A stretch of DNA of 10,627 bases from Candidatus Bathyarchaeota archaeon B26-1. Lineage in GTDB: Archaea; Thermoproteota; Bathyarchaeia; Bathyarchaeales; B26-1. Location of the stretch: the NCBI GenBank assembly GCA_001593925.1, contig LUCD01000043.1, positions 1 through 10,627 on the forward strand, written 5' to 3'. The notes under the pieces were generated by a model. The model had not been told where the DNA came from. It saw nothing but the letters and a program-made list of their open reading frames with translations, and searched no databases. Of this stretch, positions 6,399 through 10,627 are shown in pieces (the stretch's first letter is position 1; each line of letters opens with the position of its first letter). Made by a program: the position numbers and the translations under genes.

Positions 6399-7508
6399 CT
6401 AATCCTCAAATCTGGTTCCGAAAGGCCCGAACAATGTCTTTCTTACGCTTGGACGTACGACAATCCTTAGATCGTATCTTTGGGCTACGAAACGTTGGAT
6501 GCCTATGACCTCGCTTGCTGTGAACGTTGAGAGGATATGGGCTAGGCGGAGGGTCTCAGGGTAACCTTGATAGAGGACATCGTTCCCGAGCAGTCTCTGG
6601 AGAGCTCTAATCCCTTCCTCCTCTTGCACTCCTTTATCAACGTCTAAGCGGAAGGCTGAGAACCCTCCGGCCAGCCGAGCTATGTAGACGTTTCCTAGAA
6701 GGCGTAGGGAGGTTGAAGGCGGAGGCCCATCCAGCCTAAAGAGGCATGGCGGAGGATACTTCAAGACGAGGTCGGTGATTCTTCTGCCTAGAACCCTTAT
6801 GCTCGTAACTTTAGAGAACGCTAGAACCGTGTTTAAGCGGTTTCTAGCCTCCTCTAGGATGCCGCGGAGGACTGTGAGGGGGTTATCGACCGTTCCCGCC
6901 GTGAGGGAGCCGTCCCAGAGGATCACGCTCCCGTAAGATGATGAGCAGACGCTCATCTGGAGCCACCTCTCCACCAAGTTGCAGAGCCTGACTTGGACGT
7001 CTTCGAGGCGGAGAGAGCTCGACTCCGAGGGGACGAACCGGTAGAACCTCAGGAGGTTGATGACCTCCCGGATGTTCTCCTCTGTTATGTGGAATGGGAA
7101 CGGCCCGATCCTTAGGTATCCGTACCTCCTCTTGGTGCTCCAGACTATTGCCCCTCTCACCGCGCAGAGGACTCCGACGTCCGTGTCTCCAAGCCTTACG
7201 CTGGAGACGTCCACGGCTATTATTGGAGTTTCGTCCGGTATGGGTTTTAGTGGTGTTAGGTGAGCTGAGACCGAACTTATCTTGACGGGGATCGGTTCCT
7301 CTCTCCAGTTGTTTCCTTCTATGATGGGTGTTGGAACCTCTTCAGGTTGGATTTGGAGGAACCTTCCCTCGGCGCTCCGCATGGATGCTAGGCTCAGCTC
7401 GGTGAACCTTTGGGGAATCTGGAGTTCTTTTAGGGCTGATGCCACGGCGATGTTGGGAAAGTTATATTTTAATGTTGTTGCATAGTTTAATTGTCCAATC
7501 AACAACAT
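6399..7508 (-). CDS. nurA: NurA 5'-3' nuclease
   Basis: NurA is the nuclease partner of HerA that degrades the 5' strand at double-strand breaks. The RNase H-like fold is visible as AVDVSS (98-103) with metal ligand Asp100, an acidic helix with Glu180 in NLVERW, and LWDGSLTAG (198-204) with Asp199. The distal GYPETLRLAH (315-324) gives Tyr316 and His324 eight residues apart, as in the Sulfolobus enzyme. All five expected active-site positions are therefore present. The first motif is VDVS rather than the commoner VDGS. The length of 369 aa is slightly long for the family. The ATG at 7508 is the only Met near the start. A TATA-like TTTATATA is centred about 33 bases upstream, so the mRNA leader would be only a few bases. 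It is followed at once by herA. Confidence 0.93.
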   Translation of the reverse strand: MLLIGQLNYATTLKYNFPNIAVASALKELQIPQRFTELSLASMRSAEGRFLQIQPEEVPTPIIEGNNWREEPIPVKISSVSAHLTPLKPIPDETPIIAVDVSSVRLGDTDVGVLCAVRGAIVWSTKRRYGYLRIGPFPFHITEENIREVINLLRFYRFVPSESSSLRLEDVQVRLCNLVERWLQMSVCSSSYGSVILWDGSLTAGTVDNPLTVLRGILEEARNRLNTVLAFSKVTSIRVLGRRITDLVLKYPPPCLFRLDGPPPSTSLRLLGNVYIARLAGGFSAFRLDVDKGVQEEEGIRALQRLLGNDVLYQGYPETLRLAHILSTFTASEVIGIQRFVAQRYDLRIVVRPSVRKTLFGPFGTRFED

Positions 7509-7580
7509 TCACCACTTACACGGTTATGTTGATGGTGTATATAAATGTTGCGCATGATCAAGTTGTATTCAACAACAATT
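7471..7580. repeat. AATGTTGTTG / CAACAACATT repeats around the nurA start
   Basis: AATGTTGTTG (7471-7480) and its exact reverse complement CAACAACATT (7500-7509) form a 10-base inverted repeat across the first nurA codons, with a 19-base gap. A partial copy AATGTTG (7544-7550) touches the TATA box, and CAACAACAATT (7570-7580) lies just before the divergent gene. Four related half-sites in 110 bases around two promoters look like an operator array. The nurA-coding part may instead reflect TTG-rich leucine codons. Confidence 0.5.
7536..7547. promoter_or_regulatory. Shared TATA element between nurA and the winged-helix gene
   Basis: TATATAAA (7538-7545) reads as TTTATATA on the minus strand, matching the archaeal box A consensus. 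It is centred about 33 bases before the nurA ATG, which fits a nearly leaderless nurA mRNA. It is about 62 bases before the ATG at 7604, which would suit a leader of some 33 bases for the divergent gene. No other good TATA box is seen in the 95-base spacer. Confidence 0.6.
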
Positions 7581-7603
7581 ATTCCCCCGGAGCAAAATAG
7601 GCG

Positions 7604-8029
7604 ATGACCGAAGAAGAGAAACCCCCAGTCCACGTAAAGATCAAGGTTGGAAACTTAGAGTTCGAGATAGAATGCCGAGAAGACCAAGTCAAAGATATGG
7701 TGGAGAAGGTTCTATCAACAGTAACGGAATACGCAAGCAAAACCGTGACTCCGCCCAAGATAACTCCAAGACCAGTCAGGGCCGACACTTGTAAGGGAGT
7801 CATACTGAGGCTCTGGAGGGAAGGCTGGTTCTCAACCCCAAGGTCTCTAGAGGAGGTCCACAACGAGATGATGAGAATAGGCTTCCACTACGACCGGACA
7901 GCCGTCTCCCACGCCCTCCTAGACCTAGTAAGGGAAAACGTAATAACGAGAGAGGGAAAACCGAGGCGGTACCGCTACGTCCAGAAGAAACCGCCAAGCA
8001 CAGAAGTAACAGCCCCCACCAACCCATAG
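7604..8029 (+). CDS. Uncharacterised protein with likely C-terminal winged helix
   Basis: I do not recognise a named family. The 141-residue protein has two parts. Residues 9-46 look like two beta strands (VHVKIKVG, LEFEIECR) and an amphipathic helix (EDQVKDMVEKVLSTV), suitable for dimerisation. A proline-rich linker spans 49-58. Residues 60-127 look like a winged-helix DNA-binding fold: helices around KGVILRLWREG and LEEVHNEMMRIG, a likely recognition helix DRTAVSHALLDLVREN, then a basic wing, TREGKPRRYRYV. The last 15 residues look disordered. There is no transmembrane or catalytic motif. It is transcribed away from nurA-herA from a shared 95-base spacer and is followed 22 bases later by the TudS-like gene. 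It could regulate these promoters or act directly on DNA; both are inference. The protein itself is very likely real. Confidence 0.85.
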   Translation: MTEEEKPPVHVKIKVGNLEFEIECREDQVKDMVEKVLSTVTEYASKTVTPPKITPRPVRADTCKGVILRLWREGWFSTPRSLEEVHNEMMRIGFHYDRTAVSHALLDLVRENVITREGKPRRYRYVQKKPPSTEVTAPTNP

Positions 8030-8051
8030 GGCGGCGGTGTGGTTGAGTACG

Positions 8052-8609
8052 ATGCGGGCAGAAGACACGGACATAGAGGAGTTAAGGGTCGTAGCAGTAG
8101 CACATTGCATCCTGAACCAGTCAACCAGATGGTGGAAGGAAGGAAAGAGGCTTAGGAGAGGAATGGTCAAGAAAGTGATAGAAGCCCTCGCGTCGATGAG
8201 GATAGGCGCCGTACAGATGCCGTGCCCCGAGTTCTCTTTCTGCGGCAACCCCAGACCCTCAAGGACGAGGGAGGAGTACGAATCCCTCCCAGGATTCACG
8301 GTGCACTGTAGGAGGCTTGCTAGAGACACGGCTGAGAACCTAAAAGCCTTAACAGTCCTTAGTAAGAGGCCTAAGATCAAGATCGTGGCGGTGATAGGGG
8401 TTGAGCGTTCACCGACGTGCGGTGTTAAGCTGACGCCTTACAGGAGAACCGTCCATGGAGGATTCGAGTATAGGGAGGCAAAGGGTCTCTTCATGGAAGC
8501 CCTAGAGGAGGAGCTCAGAACCCTAAAGATCGTCGTGCCGATGCTCGGCTTAGACCTTAAGAGACCCGAGAACCTGATAGCGGAGATCAAAGACAAAGCA
8601 GGTCGGTAG
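8052..8609 (+). CDS. TudS-related putative desulfidase (DUF523-like)
   Basis: TudS enzymes use an iron-sulfur cluster to strip sulfur from thiolated substrates such as 2-thiouracil. This protein resembles the TudS-related branch whose N-terminus reads AHCILN. It has AHCILNQ (17-23, Cys19), MPCPEFSFCG (56-65, Cys58 and Cys64) and GVERSPTCG (116-124, Cys123), so the three cysteine sites expected for a [4Fe-4S] cluster are in place. At 185 aa it has the normal single-domain size and appears cytoplasmic. The start is uncertain: GTG at 8037 is in frame, but ATG at 8052 has GGCGGTG 12 bases upstream and begins nearer the conserved strand. It probably forms an operon with the preceding winged-helix gene. 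Its stop is 19 bases from the convergent larA-like stop. The true substrate is unknown. Confidence 0.82.
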   Translation: MRAEDTDIEELRVVAVAHCILNQSTRWWKEGKRLRRGMVKKVIEALASMRIGAVQMPCPEFSFCGNPRPSRTREEYESLPGFTVHCRRLARDTAENLKALTVLSKRPKIKIVAVIGVERSPTCGVKLTPYRRTVHGGFEYREAKGLFMEALEEELRTLKIVVPMLGLDLKRPENLIAEIKDKAGR

Positions 8610-8628
8610 GCTCACGCCGTTTATGCGG

Positions 8629-9912
8629 TTAACGGTTCAGGGTGGGTATAATGTAGGGGCCCTCCGGGATCGCTATGATCCTCGACTCTCTACCAGTTAT
8701 CTCCTCAGCCATCTCTAGGGCCTCCTCCAAGTTAGATGCCGGCGCCATGTGCATCTCCTCGATAACGCTGTGCTCGATGTTCTTCGTGACCAAGATCACG
8801 CGTCTCTTCGTGAGTATCTGAGCTAAGATTTGGGCCTCCCACTGATCCTTGATCGGCTCCTCGCGTCTTATCCTCTCCAAGACCTCTTCCGGGCTTCTGG
8901 CTTCAGCCATCAACCTATAGAAGAGTTCGTGGCCCCTCCCAATCCCGTCCCTGCACTCCGATAGAACTATTATTACGCCTCCCTCTCTTACGGCGATACT
9001 GCCAGTGGCCATGCCTTTAACCGCCTGGTAAAGGTCTCTGTCGAGGGGGTACCCGCCGTTGGTCGTTAAGGCTATGTCGGCGACCTTAGGCACCTTCATC
9101 TTAACGATTCGGTCTAGGAACTTGACGCCCTCCCTATGCGCTTCAAAGACATCCCCTGCAAAGGCGTTTATGATCCTGCCCTCCTTGTCTATGACGACGT
9201 TTAGTAGGTAGCCTCTACCCTTAACGGATGCTTTGGAGGCTTCAACCATGTCCTCATGTATCGGGTTTCCCTCAAGCACTCCGCAACGCGACTTCGGATG
9301 CGCGATCATCCGGTAGCTATGGTTCTGGTAGATGGTCTCCCTACCTGCCACGCCGGGGAGGATGGACTTTCTACCGCCGCTGTAACCCGCGAAGAAGTGA
9401 GGTTCAATGAGCCCGGTCATGACCACCAAATCCGAGTTTAGGACAAGCCTGTTCACATAGACCTCGGTCCCGAAGGATGTTTTCCCAACATACACGAGGG
9501 AACGCTCATCCTCAGCGTCGTGGTTTAGGACCTCAACCTCCTCCATGACTTCTCTGCCTAGGAGCTCCTCGAGCTCGCTCTTTGGAGCCGGCTTATGAAG
9601 CCCGTTGGCGACGAGTATCTTAACGTCCTCTAGGCTTCGACCCGCCTTCACGAGGGTTTCTAGAATCGGCGGGAGTAGAACCTTATTCGGCGTGGCTCTC
9701 GTGTAATCGCTCACGAGGATACAGACTTTCCGGCTCTTGGAGGCAACCTTCAAGAAGGGCTCGTCACGGATAGGGTTGAGTAGGGCCTTCCTCACCTTCT
9801 CAGCCGCGTCTCGAGGAGGCGCAACCTTCAGGGGTTCAAGGACTGATATAACCCTCTCGTCAGGGAGTTCAAACTCTACCTCGCCCTTACCATACGGAAA
9901 CCTAAGAATCAC
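8629..9912 (-). CDS. larA: LarA-family nickel-pincer racemase/epimerase
   Basis: LarA-type enzymes racemise or epimerise 2-hydroxy acids by hydride transfer with a nickel-pincer nucleotide covalently attached to a lysine. The key residues are all visible: SDYTR (Asp69, Arg72), NGLH (His106), EPHFFAGYSGGRK (170-182) with His172 and the cofactor-linking Lys182, NHSY (His198), and QAVK (Gln296, Lys299). The length of 427 aa matches the Lactiplantibacillus enzyme closely. The cofactor makers LarB, LarC and LarE are not in this window. The family includes enzymes for lactate, malate and other hydroxy acids, so lactate is only the default guess. The start is GTG at 9912, with GAGG about 11 bases upstream; the codon sits inside a small hairpin. 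The divergent neighbour is an M42 peptidase. Confidence 0.93.
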   Translation of the reverse strand: MILRFPYGKGEVEFELPDERVISVLEPLKVAPPRDAAEKVRKALLNPIRDEPFLKVASKSRKVCILVSDYTRATPNKVLLPPILETLVKAGRSLEDVKILVANGLHKPAPKSELEELLGREVMEEVEVLNHDAEDERSLVYVGKTSFGTEVYVNRLVLNSDLVVMTGLIEPHFFAGYSGGRKSILPGVAGRETIYQNHSYRMIAHPKSRCGVLEGNPIHEDMVEASKASVKGRGYLLNVVIDKEGRIINAFAGDVFEAHREGVKFLDRIVKMKVPKVADIALTTNGGYPLDRDLYQAVKGMATGSIAVREGGVIIVLSECRDGIGRGHELFYRLMAEARSPEEVLERIRREEPIKDQWEAQILAQILTKRRVILVTKNIEHSVIEEMHMAPASNLEEALEMAEEITGRESRIIAIPEGPYIIPTLNR

Positions 9913-9917
9913 TTAGG
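9901..9917 (-). promoter_or_regulatory. Hairpin over the larA start codon
   Basis: CCTAAG (9917-9912 on the minus strand) pairs perfectly with CTTAGG (9906-9901), leaving a five-base loop. The GTG start uses the last stem base and two loop bases. In the mRNA this six-pair stem could slow initiation. It may be chance, because the stem is short. Confidence 0.35.
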
Positions 9918-9991
9918 GTCCCTCAACTCAATTCTTAAGTGAAACGAGGTGGCGAATAAACTTTCTCCCAGATTCGGGAAAGAGTTAAGTG
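9909..9991. repeat. TTAAGTG motifs in the larA/M42 divergent spacer
   Basis: TTAAGTG occurs at 9935-9941 and exactly 50 bases later at 9985-9991. An inverted relative, CACTTAG, sits at 9910-9916 over the larA start. TCACTTA (9909-9915) and TAAGTGA (9936-9942) are exact reverse complements. These flank the AT patch GAATAAACTTT (9954-9964), a possible TATA box for larA. They may be binding sites for a regulator of both genes. Confidence 0.35.
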
Positions 9992-10014
9992 GGGGTGTCG
10001 TCCCTAAACATAGA

Positions 10015-10021
10015 GGGGGAG
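10015..10021 (+). promoter_or_regulatory. Ribosome binding site of the M42 peptidase gene
   Basis: GGGGGAG lies seven bases before the ATG at 10029, a good match to the archaeal anti-Shine-Dalgarno complement at normal spacing. It supports this ATG over the later in-frame Met codons. Confidence 0.6.
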
Positions 10022-10028
10022 AACCCTA

Positions 10029-10627
10029 ATGCTGGACGAGAAGGCCATAAACATAATGAAGAGGATTATGGAGTCTTTTGGTCCGTCAGGCTTCGAGACG
10101 GAGACATCCCAAATCATAAAGGACTACATGGTGGAGTACGCGGATGAGATTCTGACCGATAAGCTCGGTTCCGTGGTCTTCGTCGTTAAGGGGGAGAGCG
10201 AACGGCCTAGGGTTCTGATAGCTGGACACGTCGACGAGGTTGGGTTCGTCGTCTCTGGCATAGACGAGAAGACGGGCTTCCTAACGTTCGACACCCTCGG
10301 AGGATGGTGGGATCAGGTTCTACTCTCCCAGAGGGTGATCGTCAGGACGGCGAAGGGCGACTTACCCGGCGTGATAGCCGCCAAGCCTCCGCACCTCCTA
10401 TCTCCAGAGGAGAGGAAGAAGGTCGTTGAGAGAAAGGACATGTACATAGACATAGGTGTGACGTCCAAGGAGGAGGCTATCGAAGCCGGGGTCAAGATAG
10501 GCGACCCGGTGGTTCCGTTCTCACCTTTCTCCCTTATTCGAGGCGGAAAGGTGGCTATGGGGAAGGCGTTCGACGACCGGATAGGAGCCTTCGTCATGAT
10601 GGAGACCCTCCGGAGGCTGAAGGAGGA
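10029..10627 (+). CDS. M42-family aminopeptidase (tetrahedral TET type), 3' end cut off
   Basis: M42 peptidases are metal-dependent aminopeptidases that form 12-subunit tetrahedral shells and finish the breakdown of peptides released by the proteasome. The first 199 residues are present and open to the window edge. ESFGPSGFE (15-23) is the usual N-terminal signature. AGHVDEVGF (65-73) supplies metal ligands His67 and Asp69. GGWWDQVLL (91-99) begins the inserted dimerisation domain, which includes PPHL and EERKK. GKAFDDRIG (178-186) holds the bridging Asp182. The distal Glu-Glu pair, Asp and His lie beyond the window. The family is about 350 aa, so roughly 150 residues are missing. Peptide preference (glutamyl, leucyl, lysyl) cannot be called. 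It is divergent from the larA-like gene. Confidence 0.93.
   Translation, partial: MLDEKAINIMKRIMESFGPSGFETETSQIIKDYMVEYADEILTDKLGSVVFVVKGESERPRVLIAGHVDEVGFVVSGIDEKTGFLTFDTLGGWWDQVLLSQRVIVRTAKGDLPGVIAAKPPHLLSPEERKKVVERKDMYIDIGVTSKEEAIEAGVKIGDPVVPFSPFSLIRGGKVAMGKAFDDRIGAFVMMETLRRLKE

Noticed and set aside
7925..8380. Open frame of 151 aa on the minus strand opposite the winged-helix and TudS-like genes
   Set aside because: Both sense genes have coherent motifs and good spacing. The antisense product has none.
1..10627. CRISPR array, insertion sequence or toxin-antitoxin pair
   Set aside because: No regularly spaced repeats, transposase motifs, terminal inverted repeats or paired small genes of known type were found on either strand.

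Overview
This window looks like the chromosome of an archaeon, most likely a TACK-group (Thermoproteota or relative) thermophile. The direct signs are a tRNA-Leu gene with two apparent introns, the archaeal NurA nuclease and HerA translocase side by side, an archaeal-type UMP kinase, TATA-like boxes rather than bacterial -35/-10 pairs, and heavy use of AGG/AGA arginine codons. The genus cannot be fixed by eye. I see no insertion sequence, CRISPR array, rRNA or prophage gene.

Layout from left to right. A nucleoside hydrolase (+ strand, 52-972) is followed by about 300 bases without a convincing gene. Then come a split tRNA-Leu(CAA) gene and a UMP kinase, both on the minus strand. Next, also on the minus strand, are a membrane glycosyltransferase of family 2 and an NAD-dependent nucleotide-sugar epimerase, separated by an AT-rich spacer of about 330 bases. 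These two probably make or modify a surface polysaccharide or glycan. Upstream of them, still on the minus strand, nurA and herA form a compact two-gene operon for DNA end resection.

From the nurA promoter region, a divergent + strand unit encodes a small protein of unknown function with a likely C-terminal winged helix, followed by a TudS-related (DUF523-like) cysteine protein. A TATA box and several AATGTTGTTG/CAACAACATT repeats lie in or next to this shared 95-base spacer, so nurA-herA and the wing-helix gene may be co-regulated. A LarA-family nickel-pincer racemase on the minus strand converges on that unit. A divergent M42 aminopeptidase gene (+) runs off the right end of the window.

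Most genes belong to known families. The parts most worth a second look are the two-intron tRNA-Leu with a very small D-arm intron, the repeat-rich nurA/winged-helix promoter with its uncharacterised neighbour, and the archaeal TudS-like protein. No clearly new multi-gene system is proven here. The nurA-herA / winged helix / TudS-like neighbourhood is the best candidate.
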